A stretch of 64,000 bases of DNA. It comes from Streptomyces pseudovenezuelae (lineage in GTDB: Bacteria; Actinomycetota; Actinomycetes; Streptomycetales; Streptomycetaceae). Under the pieces are notes generated by a model. The model made no database searches. It saw nothing but the letters and a program-made list of their open reading frames with translations, and was not told where the DNA came from. Positions 50,947 through 58,962 of this stretch are shown here, piece by piece. Each line of letters begins with the position of its first letter. The stretch's first letter is position 1. The stretch lies in the NCBI RefSeq assembly GCF_029892565.1, contig NZ_JARXVH010000004.1:248001-312000 (forward strand). Direction: 5' to 3'. A program made the position numbers and the translations under genes.

Positions 50947-52071
50947 CTAGTCGGAGAACCGCTCCGGACGGAAGTCCGCGAGCAGTTCGTCGCTCTCCCC
51001 GCCGAGGATCTCCGCGGCGAGCAGCCGCCCGAGCACCGGCCCGAGCGTGATGCCGCTGTGGGAGACGGCCTCGTAGTAGCCCGGCACCGACGGCACCGCT
51101 CCCACCGAGGGGAAGCCGTCGGCCGGGATGGGCCGCTCGGCCACCCGTGCTTGCGCGATGCGGGAGTCGGCGAGCTCGGGAACGACCTGCCGCACCGATT
51201 CGTGGAGCAGCCGGGCGAGTTCCGCCGGCTCCTCGCCGGTGTCGATGAGTGCGTCGATCTCGCGGCTGTGCAGGACCATCGATCCGTCTCCGTCAGGTCG
51301 GATCTCGATGTGCGGCGCGTGCATGGCCCGGTGGATCGGGACCGGGGCACAGTCGATCCGGGTGACGACGCCGGGTTCCCGGCGCATCGGCAGGTGCCGT
51401 GCGACGAGCCCGGCGACGTGGGAGGCGTTGGGACCCGCCGCGTTCACGACGACGTCGACATCGAGACTGCTCCCGTCGGACAGAGCGACGGTCCGGACGC
51501 CCCCGTCGGCGTCGGTGCCGATGTCACGGACCTCGGTGCCGGACCTCAACTCGGCGCCGGCCGCGACGGCTTGGCCGACCAGGCGGCCGACGAGATGACG
51601 TCCGTGCACCCAGGCCTCGTCGGGGTAGAAGAGGACGGGAACCTCGTCGGGCAGCGCGAGAGCGGGTTCGAGGCGGCGGCGCACCTCGGCCCCCGTGGAC
51701 ATCTCGACCCGGTAGTCCCAACTGACCAGCAGCTCGGCCGTTTCCAGGAACTTCGCCTCGGCCGCGGGGTCATCCGCCCAGCGCAGGTGACCAGTTGGAT
51801 ACCACCACGAGTCCGGGCCGATGGTCGCGGCCAGCTCGCGGTGCGCCGCCAGGCCCGCGACGTTCAGGTCGAAGTAGGACCTGCGCACGGTCTTGTTGCT
51901 GGCGTTGGCCCACGAGAAGGACCAGTCGGTGACCCCTTCCCCGGGCCGACCCGCGTCGATGAGGACCACCTCGGCGCCCTGCCGGGACAGGTTCCAGCCC
52001 ACGCAGGCTCCGAGGACGCCCACTCCGATGACGGCAATGCGTCGAGTCCGCTCCACGGACCCGATTCTCAC
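50947..52071 (-). CDS. FAD-dependent amino-acid oxidase/dehydrogenase-like protein (DAO family)
   Basis: A 374-residue flavoprotein with the N-terminal FAD motif IAVIGVGVLGACVGWNLSR, VVLIDAG, and the C-terminal GITLGPVLGRLLAAEIL of the DAO/DadA/glycine-oxidase family, which oxidise amines or D-amino acids. WSFSWANASNK after the FAD motif is typical of the bacterial DadA-like branch. The GTG at 52071 overlaps the stop of the TetR gene by GTGA, so the two are coupled; GTG at 52056 is an alternative. It is the last gene of an AKR-TetR-DAO operon. The substrate is unknown. Confidence 0.85.
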   Translation of the reverse strand: MRIGSVERTRRIAVIGVGVLGACVGWNLSRQGAEVVLIDAGRPGEGVTDWSFSWANASNKTVRRSYFDLNVAGLAAHRELAATIGPDSWWYPTGHLRWADDPAAEAKFLETAELLVSWDYRVEMSTGAEVRRRLEPALALPDEVPVLFYPDEAWVHGRHLVGRLVGQAVAAGAELRSGTEVRDIGTDADGGVRTVALSDGSSLDVDVVVNAAGPNASHVAGLVARHLPMRREPGVVTRIDCAPVPIHRAMHAPHIEIRPDGDGSMVLHSREIDALIDTGEEPAELARLLHESVRQVVPELADSRIAQARVAERPIPADGFPSVGAVPSVPGYYEAVSHSGITLGPVLGRLLAAEILGGESDELLADFRPERFSD

Positions 52072-52658
52072 CCCCGCAGGCCCCGCACCAACAGGTCCAC
52101 GACCGCCTCGAACTCCCCCTGCGCGCCCGGCTGTTCCCATTCCTTGGCGTAACCGGGGTCGTGGAAGCGGCCCGTGGCCTGGAAGACGGCGGTGGCGGAG
52201 GTGAGGGGGTCGGCGGTGGTGAACGCGCCGGTGTCGACGCCCGCCTGGATGATCCGGGTCAACTGCTCGGTCAGCTCGGTGAGATGGTCGCTGACGACTC
52301 CGCCGTGCTCGGTCGCAAGGACGCTGTAGGTGGCGAACAGCTCCGGATCGGCGCCCGCCTTGCGCCGCTTGGCCGCGAACAGGCCCGCGAGCCAGTCGCG
52401 CAGGCGGGTCTCCGGGTCCCGGTCGGTCTCGGCGACGATCCCCGACAGCGCCTCGGCCGTCCGGTCCAGCCACCGCTGGGTCACCGCCTCCCGCAGCGCG
52501 GCCTTCGTACGGAAGTGCCGGTAGACGCTGCCATGGCTGACGCCGAGCGCGCGGGCGACGTCCACCACGGTGGCCTTGGCCGGGCCGTGGCGGCGCAGCA
52601 CCTCCTCGGTCGCTTCGAGGATGCGCTCGGCGGTCAGGGTCGGGGTGGTCGGTGCCAT
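52068..52658 (-). CDS. TetR-family regulator within the AKR-DAO operon
   Basis: A 196-residue regulator with the helix-turn-helix AERILEATEEVLRRHG, VVDVARALGVSHGSVYRHFRTK and a C-terminal domain (YSVLATEHGG) typical of TetR_C-type repressors. Its gene starts 26 bp after the aldo/keto reductase stop and ends inside the start of the flavoprotein gene, so it is co-transcribed with both. A perfect TGACAGAT-n6-ATCTGTCA operator lies upstream of the first gene, which indicates autoregulation of the whole operon. Confidence 0.9.
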   Translation of the reverse strand: MAPTTPTLTAERILEATEEVLRRHGPAKATVVDVARALGVSHGSVYRHFRTKAALREAVTQRWLDRTAEALSGIVAETDRDPETRLRDWLAGLFAAKRRKAGADPELFATYSVLATEHGGVVSDHLTELTEQLTRIIQAGVDTGAFTTADPLTSATAVFQATGRFHDPGYAKEWEQPGAQGEFEAVVDLLVRGLRG

Positions 52659-52684
52659 GTCCTAGACGGTACCCGCAGGCAGGA

Positions 52685-53698
52685 TCACTGCTCGGTGCCC
52701 AGATGTGCCATCTGCACGGCCGGGTAGCGGGTGCCCGCGGCCGCGCCCGCCGGCACCGCCTCCTCGATCGCCGCCAGGTCCGCCGCCTCCAGCGTGACGT
52801 CCAGCGCGCCCAGCGACTCGGTCAGCCGCTCCCGGGTGCGGGCGCCGACCAGCGGCACGATGTCCTCGCCGCGCGAGAGGACCCAGGCGATGGCGATCTG
52901 CGCGACCGTCACGCCCTTCTGCTCGGCGATCTTGCGCAGCGCCTCGACGAGTTCGAGGTTGCGGCGGAGGTTGTCGCCCTGGAAGCGGGGCGAGAAGGAA
53001 CGGAAGTCCGTCGCCCCGAGCTGCCGGTCCTGCGTGAAGTGGCCGGAGATCAGACCGCGGGAGAGCACACCGTACGCCGTGATGCCGATGCCCAGCTCGC
53101 GGGTGGTCGGCAGGATCTCCCGCTCGATGTCACGGGTGACGATCGCGTACTCGATCTGCAGGTCGGCGATGGGCGCGGTGGCGGCGGCCCGCCGGATGGC
53201 GTCCGCACTCGCCTCGCTGAGGCCGATGTGGCGTACGTGCCCCTTCTCGACCAGCTCCGCGATCGCGCCGACCGTCTCCTCGATCGGCACGTCCGGGTCG
53301 ACCCGGGCGATGCGGTAGACGTCGATGTGGTCGACGCCGAGCCGCTGGAGCGAGTACGCGGCGAAGTTCTTCACGGCGGCGGGCCGGCCGTCGTAGCCGG
53401 TCCAGCCGCCGTCCGGGTCGCGCAGCCCGCCGAACTTGACGCTGGTGAGCGCCTGTTCGCGACGGGCCGCGGGGGCGGTGCGCAGGGCCTCGCCGATCAG
53501 CATCTCGTTGTGGCCCATGGCGTAGAAGTCGCCGGTGTCGAGCAGGGTCACGCCCGCTTCGAGTGCCGCGTGGATGGTCGCGATCGCCTCGCCGCGGTCC
53601 GCTTCGCCGTACAGCGCGGACATGCCCATGCAGCCGAGGCCGAGAGCGGAGACCTGGGGGCCGGTGGTGCCGAGGGTTCGAGTGGGGGTCGTCGTCAT
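52685..53698 (-). CDS. Aldo/keto reductase lacking the usual catalytic His
   Basis: A 337-residue AKR of the AKR13-like bacterial branch (GLGCMGMSALYG). Of the catalytic tetrad, Asp54, Tyr59 and Lys88 are in place, but the His of the usual LHRVDP motif is Ala131 (RIARVDPDVP). Related proteins with Ala here exist as far as I recall, so it is probably a subfamily trait rather than a defect. It would reduce carbonyl compounds with NADPH. It is the first gene of the AKR-TetR-DAO operon; ATG at 53698 lies 24 bp downstream of the palindromic operator. Confidence 0.88.
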   Translation of the reverse strand: MTTTPTRTLGTTGPQVSALGLGCMGMSALYGEADRGEAIATIHAALEAGVTLLDTGDFYAMGHNEMLIGEALRTAPAARREQALTSVKFGGLRDPDGGWTGYDGRPAAVKNFAAYSLQRLGVDHIDVYRIARVDPDVPIEETVGAIAELVEKGHVRHIGLSEASADAIRRAAATAPIADLQIEYAIVTRDIEREILPTTRELGIGITAYGVLSRGLISGHFTQDRQLGATDFRSFSPRFQGDNLRRNLELVEALRKIAEQKGVTVAQIAIAWVLSRGEDIVPLVGARTRERLTESLGALDVTLEAADLAAIEEAVPAGAAAGTRYPAVQMAHLGTEQ

Positions 53699-53721
53699 GC
53701 ACTCCACCATGGCATGACAGC

Positions 53722-53743
53722 TGACAGATTTCAATATCTGTCA
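53722..53743. promoter_or_regulatory. Perfect operator TGACAGAT-n6-ATCTGTCA of the AKR-TetR-DAO operon
   Basis: Two perfect eight-base arms (53722-53729 and 53736-53743) flank TTCAAT. It lies 24 bp before the aldo/keto reductase start in an AT-rich patch. Spacing and symmetry fit a TetR dimer, and the operon encodes one. Confidence 0.75.
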
Positions 53744-53772
53744 TTCCAACCTTTGTCGGAGCGGCCCGAGAA

Positions 53773-53805
53773 TGGTCCATACCTATTGACGAGAGGTCTG
53801 GACCA
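53773..53805 (+). promoter_or_regulatory. Chitinase promoter boxes around a TTGACG -35 element
   Basis: TGGTCCATACCT (53773-53784) and AGGTCTGGACCA (53794-53805, the reverse complement of TGGTCCAGACCT) flank TTGACG at 53786-53791. Such 12-bp boxes are known from Streptomyces chitinase promoters and resemble the DasR-site core TGGTCTAGACCA. Here they face each other rather than being direct repeats. Confidence 0.65.
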
Positions 53806-53807
53806 CG

Positions 53808-53835
53808 AGCACTGTCGTGCCAGCACTGTCATGCC
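53808..53835 (+). repeat. Two tandem 14-base repeats in the chitinase leader
   Basis: AGCACTGTCGTGCC (53808-53821) is followed without gap by AGCACTGTCATGCC (53822-53835), identical but for one base. They lie directly downstream of the chitinase promoter boxes, around the expected transcription start. Confidence 0.85.
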
Positions 53836-53872
53836 TACGACACCTCACCGCACCCCCACCGGGAGGATCCGC

Positions 53873-54925
53873 ATGCTCCGCCGCACGCTGCGCCTGCTCG
53901 CCGCCGGCCTCACCACGGCCGTACTCGCCCCGCTGGCGATCGCCACCGCCCCCACCGCGTCCGCCGCCGACACCTGCGCCGTGAAGTCCCGTCCGGCCGG
54001 CAAGGTCCTCCAGGGCTACTGGGAGAACTGGGACGGCTCCTCCAACGGCGTCCACCCGCCCTTCGGCTGGACCCCGATCACCGACTCGCGCATCGCCGCC
54101 CACGGCTACAACGTGATCAACGCGGCCTTCCCGGTCATCCGTTCCGACGGAACGGCCCTGTGGGAGGACGGCATGGACGCGGGCGTGAAGGTGGCGACAC
54201 CGGCGGAGATGTGCGCGGCGAAGGCCTCCGGCCAGACGATCCTGATGTCGATCGGCGGCGCGGCGGCGGGCATCGACCTCAGCTCGACCACCGTGGCGAA
54301 CAAGTTCGTCTCGACGATCGTCCCGATCCTGAAGAAGTACAACTTCGACGGCATCGACATCGACATCGAGACGGGCCTGGTAGGCAGCGGCAGTATCACC
54401 CAACTCTCCACGTCCCAGGCCAACCTGATCCGCATCATCGACGGCATCCTGGCCCAGATGCCGTCCAACTTCGGCCTGACGATGGCCCCGGAGACCGCGT
54501 ACGTCACCGGCGGCAGCATCACCTACGGCTCGATCTGGGGCGCGTACCTGCCGATCGTCAAGAAGTACGCCGACAACGGCCGCCTGTGGTGGCTGAACAT
54601 GCAGTACTACAACGGCAGCATGTACGGCTGCTCCGGCGACTCCTACTCGGCCGGCACCGTGGCGGGCTTCACCGCCCAGACCGACTGCCTCAACAAGGGC
54701 CTGGTCGTGCAGGGCACGACGATCAAGGTCCCCTACGACAAGCAGGTTCCGGGCCTCCCCGCCCAGTCGGGCGCGGGCGGCGGCTACATGTCACCGTCCC
54801 TGGTCTCCCAGGCCTGGCGCCACTACGGCACCTCGCTCAAGGGCCTGATGACCTGGTCGATCAACTGGGACGGCTCGAAGAACTGGACGTTCGGCGACAA
54901 CGTGAAGTCCCTGCAAGGCCGTTGA
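53873..54925 (+). CDS. Secreted GH18 chitinase
   Basis: A 350-residue secreted enzyme. The signal peptide is residues 1-31 (LRRTLRLLAAGLTT..., cut after TASA). The catalytic barrel shows Asp159-Gly-Ile-Asp162-Ile-Asp164-Ile-Glu166, the complete DxxDxDxE motif with Glu166 as acid, preceded by LMSIGG. No separate chitin-binding module is present. It degrades chitin outside the cell. ATG at 53873 follows GGGAGG at good spacing; the ATG at 53831 lies in a tandem repeat and lacks a ribosome site. The stop is three bases from the convergent LysE-type gene stop. Confidence 0.92.
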   Translation: MLRRTLRLLAAGLTTAVLAPLAIATAPTASAADTCAVKSRPAGKVLQGYWENWDGSSNGVHPPFGWTPITDSRIAAHGYNVINAAFPVIRSDGTALWEDGMDAGVKVATPAEMCAAKASGQTILMSIGGAAAGIDLSSTTVANKFVSTIVPILKKYNFDGIDIDIETGLVGSGSITQLSTSQANLIRIIDGILAQMPSNFGLTMAPETAYVTGGSITYGSIWGAYLPIVKKYADNGRLWWLNMQYYNGSMYGCSGDSYSAGTVAGFTAQTDCLNKGLVVQGTTIKVPYDKQVPGLPAQSGAGGGYMSPSLVSQAWRHYGTSLKGLMTWSINWDGSKNWTFGDNVKSLQGR

Positions 54926-54928
54926 GTT

Positions 54929-55540
54929 CTAGCGGGCGGTGAGGGCGAGCTTCGCCCCCAGCGCCACGAACGACCCCGCGAAACTCCGCCGCAGCCACGC
55001 CATCACCCTCGGCCGGGAGGTGACGTGACTGCGGACGGAGGCCGCGAGAACGCCGTACGCGGCGAAGACGACGAACGTCGCCAGCATGAAGACACCGCTG
55101 AGCGCCAACATCCGTACGGCGGAGTGGGGTTCACCGGGGCTCACGAACTGGGGCAGGAACGCGAAGAAGAAGATCGTCAGCTTCGGGTTGAGAATGTTGA
55201 TCAGCACGCCCCGGACGATCACGCGGCCGGCGGACAGGGGCGCGCCGTCCTGGTCGACGTCGATCGCCGCCTTGTCCTTCACCGTCGCCCACGCCATGTA
55301 GAGGAGATAGGCGACACCGGCGTACTTGAGGGTCTGGAAGGCGGCGGCACTGGCGTTCAGCAGCGCGGCCAGCCCGATGACGGTGGCCAGCACATGCGGC
55401 ACGATCCCGAGCGTGCAGGCGAACGCCGCGAGGACGCTCGCGCGCCGGCCACGGGAGAGACCGGCGGCCAGGGTGTAGACGACGCCGGTGCCGGGGGTGG
55501 CGACAACGACAAGGGTGGTCAGCAGGAACGCGATGCTCAT
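54929..55540 (-). CDS. LysE/RhtB-family amino-acid exporter
   Basis: A 203-residue membrane protein with five to six helices and the family motif VVATPGTGVVYTLAAGLSRGRRASVLAAFACTLG's core, ATPGTGVVYTLA, near the N-terminus, plus LINILNPKLTIFFFAFLPQF in the middle. LysE/RhtB proteins export amino acids or their derivatives. The ATG at 55540 follows GAGGGTGG; the earlier Met at 55597 is unlikely because the intervening residues are not hydrophobic. It is a single leftward gene between the chitinase gene and glyS. Confidence 0.88.
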   Translation of the reverse strand: MSIAFLLTTLVVVATPGTGVVYTLAAGLSRGRRASVLAAFACTLGIVPHVLATVIGLAALLNASAAAFQTLKYAGVAYLLYMAWATVKDKAAIDVDQDGAPLSAGRVIVRGVLINILNPKLTIFFFAFLPQFVSPGEPHSAVRMLALSGVFMLATFVVFAAYGVLAASVRSHVTSRPRVMAWLRRSFAGSFVALGAKLALTAR

Positions 55541-55614
55541 GCCGACCACCCTCGCGGTGCCGCAGGCCCTGTTACAGGTCCAAAGCGGCACCGCCATCCA
55601 GGGCCAGTTGTGCC

Positions 55615-56997
55615 CTAGGCGCCGATCAGGCGACCAGCGAGGTAGCCCTCGATCTGGTCCAGCGACACGCGTTCCTGCTTCATCGAGTCGCGCTCGCGGA
55701 CCGTCACCGCGTTGTCCTCAAGGGTGTCGAAGTCGACCGTCACGCAGTACGGCGTGCCGATCTCGTCCTGGCGGCGGTAGCGGCGGCCGATCGCGCCGGC
55801 GTCGTCGAACTCGATGTTCCAGTTCTGGCGCAGCGCGGTGGCGAGGCCCTTGGCCTTCGGGGACAGCTCCGGGTTGCGGGAGAGGGGCAGGACGGCCACC
55901 TTCACGGGAGCCAGGCGGTGGTCCAGGCGCAGCACCGTGCGCTTCTCCAGCTTGCCCTTGGCGTTGGGCGCCTCGTCCTCGACGTACGCGTCGAGCAGGA
56001 AGGCGAGCATCGCGCGGCCGACACCGGCCGCCGGTTCGATGACGTACGGCGTCCAGCGCTCCCCGGCCTCCTGGTCGAAGTAGGAGAGGTCCTGGCCGGA
56101 GGCCTTGGAGTGGGCGCTGAGGTCGAAGTCGGTGCGGTTGGCGACGCCTTCCAGCTCGCCCCACTCGTTGCCGCCGAACTGGAAGCGGTACTCGATGTCA
56201 GCGGTGCGCTTGGAGTAGTGGGAGAGCTTCTCCTTGGGGTGGTCGTACCACCGCATGTTCTCCTCGCGCAGGCCCAGGCCGGTGTACCAGTTCCAGCGCT
56301 GCTCCATCCAGTACTCCTGCCACTTCTCGTCCTCGCCCGGCTTGACGAAGAACTCCATCTCCATCTGCTCGAACTCGCGGGTGCGGAAGATGAAGTTGCC
56401 GGGCGTGATCTCGTTGCGGAAGGACTTGCCCATCTGCGCGATGCCGAACGGCGGCTTGCGGCGCGAAGTGGTCTGCACCTGGGCGAAGTTGGTGAAGATG
56501 CCCTGGGCGGTCTCGGGGCGCAGGTAGGCGACGGAGCCGGTGTCCTGCGTCGGGCCCAGGTGGGTGGAGAGCAGGCCCGAGAACTGCTTGGGCTCGGTGA
56601 ACTGGCCCTTGTTGCCGCAGTTGGGGCAGTTGACGTCCGCGAGGCCGTTCGCCGGCGGGCGGCCGTGCTTGGCCTCGTACGCCTCTTCCAGGTGGTCGGC
56701 ACGGAACCGCTTGTGGCACGAGGTGCACTCGGTCAGCGGGTCCGAGAAGGTGGCGACGTGACCGGAGGCGACCCACACCTCGGGGGCCAGGATGACGGAC
56801 GAGTCGATACCGACCACGTCCTCGCGCGACGTCACCATGTAGCGCCACCACTGGCGCTTCAGGTTCTCCTTGAGCTCGACACCGAGCGGCCCGTAGTCCC
56901 AGGCGGCCTTCTGGCCGCCGTAGATCTCACTGCAGGGGAATACGAAGCCACGGCGCTTGCTCAGGCTGACGATGGTGTCGATCTTGTCGGCGGCCAC
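55615..56997 (-). CDS. glyS: Glycyl-tRNA synthetase, dimeric (alpha2) class II type
   Basis: A 460-residue enzyme that charges tRNA-Gly. It is the single-chain alpha2 type found in actinobacteria, not the alpha2beta2 GlyQS type. Class II motifs include [29 protein letters not shown] and [14 protein letters not shown]; a zinc knuckle is seen as CTSC and, about 40 residues later, CPNC. The C-terminal anticodon-binding domain closes the protein. GTG at 56997 follows GAAGAGAG. The gene is divergent from the zinc uptake operon. I looked for a T-box leader upstream and found none. Confidence 0.95.
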   Translation of the reverse strand: MAADKIDTIVSLSKRRGFVFPCSEIYGGQKAAWDYGPLGVELKENLKRQWWRYMVTSREDVVGIDSSVILAPEVWVASGHVATFSDPLTECTSCHKRFRADHLEEAYEAKHGRPPANGLADVNCPNCGNKGQFTEPKQFSGLLSTHLGPTQDTGSVAYLRPETAQGIFTNFAQVQTTSRRKPPFGIAQMGKSFRNEITPGNFIFRTREFEQMEMEFFVKPGEDEKWQEYWMEQRWNWYTGLGLREENMRWYDHPKEKLSHYSKRTADIEYRFQFGGNEWGELEGVANRTDFDLSAHSKASGQDLSYFDQEAGERWTPYVIEPAAGVGRAMLAFLLDAYVEDEAPNAKGKLEKRTVLRLDHRLAPVKVAVLPLSRNPELSPKAKGLATALRQNWNIEFDDAGAIGRRYRRQDEIGTPYCVTVDFDTLEDNAVTVRERDSMKQERVSLDQIEGYLAGRLIGA

Positions 56998-57119
56998 GGT
57001 GCTCTCTTCATTACGACGACGGACGAGGAAGCGAGACGCTTCAGAGCGAATGCTTCAGCGTACCGGCGGGCCCTCCCCCCTAACCAAATCGGTCCGGGAG
57101 TCAGGACGCCCGCCCGGCA

Positions 57120-57151
57120 CTCTCACCGGGCTCTCACCGTCGCTCTCACCG
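57120..57151 (+). repeat. Three helically phased CTCTCACCG direct repeats upstream of the zinc uptake promoter
   Basis: CTCTCACCG occurs at 57120-57128, 57131-57139 and 57143-57151, so at 11 and 12 base periods. The last copy ends seven bases before the TTGACA -35 box of the zinc uptake promoter. The phasing suggests an activator site on one face of the helix; it also lies in the glyS upstream region. Confidence 0.75.
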
Positions 57152-57158
57152 GCACTTG

Positions 57159-57188
57159 TTGACAACGGTTTCCATATTTGTTGAAAAT
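57159..57188 (+). promoter_or_regulatory. Promoter of the zinc uptake operon, predicted leaderless
   Basis: A perfect TTGACA -35 box (57159-57164) and GAAAAT -10 box (57183-57188) are separated by 18 bases. Transcription should start at about 57195-57196, which is the A of the chosen ATG. No ribosome site precedes it. Confidence 0.65.
57160..57174. promoter_or_regulatory. Zur-like box 1, overlapping -35
   Basis: TGACAACGGTTTCCA agrees with the Zur consensus TGAAAATGATTTTCA at 11 of 15 positions. It overlaps the -35 box and begins 22 bases, about two helix turns, before box 2. Confidence 0.45.
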
Positions 57189-57196
57189 GACTGTCA
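57182..57196. promoter_or_regulatory. Zur box 2, overlapping -10 and the start codon
   Basis: TGAAAATGACTGTCA fits the Zur consensus TGAAAATGATTTTCA closely (13 of 15). It covers the -10 box and reaches the first base of the ATG at 57196. Bound Zur with zinc would block the promoter, and zur itself is encoded at the end of the operon. Confidence 0.8.
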
Positions 57197-58155
57197 TGAA
57201 CGTACGACGACACCACATATCCGGGGTCGCGGTCGCCGCCGTCACCGCACTCGGACTCGGCACCCTCTCCGCCTGTTCCGACGAGAGCGCCGCCGCCGCC
57301 AACACGGACAAGTTCGACGTCGTCGCGTCGTTCTACCCGATGGCCTACCTCGCCGAGCGGATAGGCGGGGACCACGTGAGTGTCACCAGCCTGACCCAGC
57401 CCGGCCAGGAGCCGCACGACCTGGAGATCAGCGCCCGGCAGACCGCGCGGCTCCAGGAGTCCGACGCGGTGCTCTACCTCAAGAACCTCCAGCCCTCCGT
57501 CGACGACGCGGTGGCCCAGTCCGAGGTCAAGACCAAGATCGACGCCGCCTCCCTGACCACGCTGGAGAAGCACGGCAACGAGGTCGGCGGCCACGCGGCC
57601 TCGCACGACGACTCCGAGAACGACGAGCTGGCCGGCCTCGACCCGCACGTCTGGCTCGACCCGGTGCGCTACTCCCAGATCGCCGAGGGCGTCGGCAAGG
57701 CCTTCGAGAAGGCCGACCCGGACCACGCGGCCGACTACAGGACCAACACCGCGGCCCTGGTGAAGAAGCTCGGCGCGCTCAACACCCAGTTCAAGGACGG
57801 GCTGGCCGACACCAGGACGAAGGTGTTCATCACCACGCACGCCGCCTTCGGCTACCTCGCCGAGCGCTACGGCCTGACCGAGGAGGCCATCAACGGCCTC
57901 GACCCCGAGTCGGAGCCCAGCGCGGCCCGGGTGAAGGACCTTGAGAAGATGGCCAAGGCCGACGGCGTCACCACGGTGTTCTACGAGACGCTCGTCAGCG
58001 ACAAGACCGCGAAGACCATCGCCGCCGACGCGAACCTGAAGACCGACGTCCTCGACCCGATCGAGGGCATCACCTCCAAGTCCCGCGGCAAGGACTACTT
58101 CTCGGTCCAGGAGGCGAACCTCAAGGCGCTGCAGACGGCCCTGGGAAGTAAATGA
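57196..58155 (+). CDS. znuA: Zinc ABC transporter substrate-binding lipoprotein (ZnuA-like)
   Basis: A 319-residue lipoprotein. The signal sequence ends in the lipobox LSAC, so Cys24 is the lipidated residue. The cluster A-1 (TroA/ZnuA) fold follows: VVASFYPMAYLAERI, QEPHDLE with the first His ligand, a short His/Asp-rich loop (GGHAASHDDSENDE), LDPHVWLDP, ITTHAAFGYLAERYGL, and ETLVSD. It captures zinc outside the membrane. ATG at 57196 is chosen because the Zur-controlled promoter places the transcription start there; ATG at 57187 lies within the -10 region. It is followed by the ATPase and permease genes and zur. Confidence 0.92.
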   Translation: MNVRRHHISGVAVAAVTALGLGTLSACSDESAAAANTDKFDVVASFYPMAYLAERIGGDHVSVTSLTQPGQEPHDLEISARQTARLQESDAVLYLKNLQPSVDDAVAQSEVKTKIDAASLTTLEKHGNEVGGHAASHDDSENDELAGLDPHVWLDPVRYSQIAEGVGKAFEKADPDHAADYRTNTAALVKKLGALNTQFKDGLADTRTKVFITTHAAFGYLAERYGLTEEAINGLDPESEPSAARVKDLEKMAKADGVTTVFYETLVSDKTAKTIAADANLKTDVLDPIEGITSKSRGKDYFSVQEANLKALQTALGSK

Positions 58156-58184
58156 TCCACCCCATGATCAGCACGGAGGACGAC

Positions 58185-58952
58185 ATGGCCGAGCCCGTCA
58201 TCTCGCTGCGCGGCGTGAGCGCCGAGCTGGGCTCGCGCCCCGTCCTGCGCGGCATCGACCTCACCGTGCACCGCGGTGAGGTCGTCGCGCTGCTCGGCGC
58301 CAACGGCTCCGGCAAGTCGACCGCGATCCGCACGCTCATCGGCCAAGTCCCGGTGAGCGCGGGGGAGATCGAGCTGTTCGGCACCGAGCGGGCGCGCTTC
58401 CGCGACTGGGGGCGCGTGGGCTACGTACCGCAGCGCACCACGGCCGCGGGCGGAGTACCGGCCACGGTCACCGAGATCGTCGCGTCCGGGCGGCTGTCCC
58501 GGGCCCGCTTCGGGGTGCTGCGCAAGGCCGACCACGCGGCGGTGCGCCGGGCCCTTGAGCTGGTCGGCATGGCGGACCGGGCGAAGGACTCGGTCAACGA
58601 GCTCTCCGGCGGCCAGCACCAGCGGGTGCTGATCGCCCGCGCGCTCGCCCCGGAACCCGAACTGCTGATCATGGACGAGCCGATGGCGGGCGTAGACCTC
58701 GCGAGCCAGGAGGTGCTGGCGCGCACCCTGCGCGAACAGGTCGCCGCCGGCGCCACCGTCCTGCTCGTCCTGCACGAACTGGGCCCCCTGGAGCCCCTGA
58801 TCGACCGGGCGGTCGTCCTGCGCGACGGCTGTGTGCTGCACGACGGACCGCCCCCGAAGGCGCTCGGCCAGCACGCCCTGCCCGGCCACGACCACGTACA
58901 CCCGCACGCGTCGGCGGACACCGAGCCGGTCCGCACGGGCCTGCTGAGCTGA
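58185..58952 (+). CDS. znuC: Zinc ABC transporter ATP-binding protein (ZnuC-like)
   Basis: A 255-residue ATPase with Walker A GANGSGKST, Q-loop VPQR, signature LSGGQHQR, Walker B LLIMDEP and the H-loop LHELG. It drives zinc import with the permease encoded next. The C-terminus is His-rich (QHALPGHDHVHPH), which may bind zinc. I chose ATG at 58185 because GGAGG lies six bases upstream; a longer start at 58152 would overlap the lipoprotein stop as ATGA and is also plausible. Confidence 0.9.
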   Translation: MAEPVISLRGVSAELGSRPVLRGIDLTVHRGEVVALLGANGSGKSTAIRTLIGQVPVSAGEIELFGTERARFRDWGRVGYVPQRTTAAGGVPATVTEIVASGRLSRARFGVLRKADHAAVRRALELVGMADRAKDSVNELSGGQHQRVLIARALAPEPELLIMDEPMAGVDLASQEVLARTLREQVAAGATVLLVLHELGPLEPLIDRAVVLRDGCVLHDGPPPKALGQHALPGHDHVHPHASADTEPVRTGLLS

Positions 58953-58962
58953 TGGGCCGGCA

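Noticed and set aside
56998..57158. T-box riboswitch upstream of glyS
   Set aside because: No AGGGTGGNACCGCG-like T-box sequence or specifier hairpin is visible in the 190-bp leader region.
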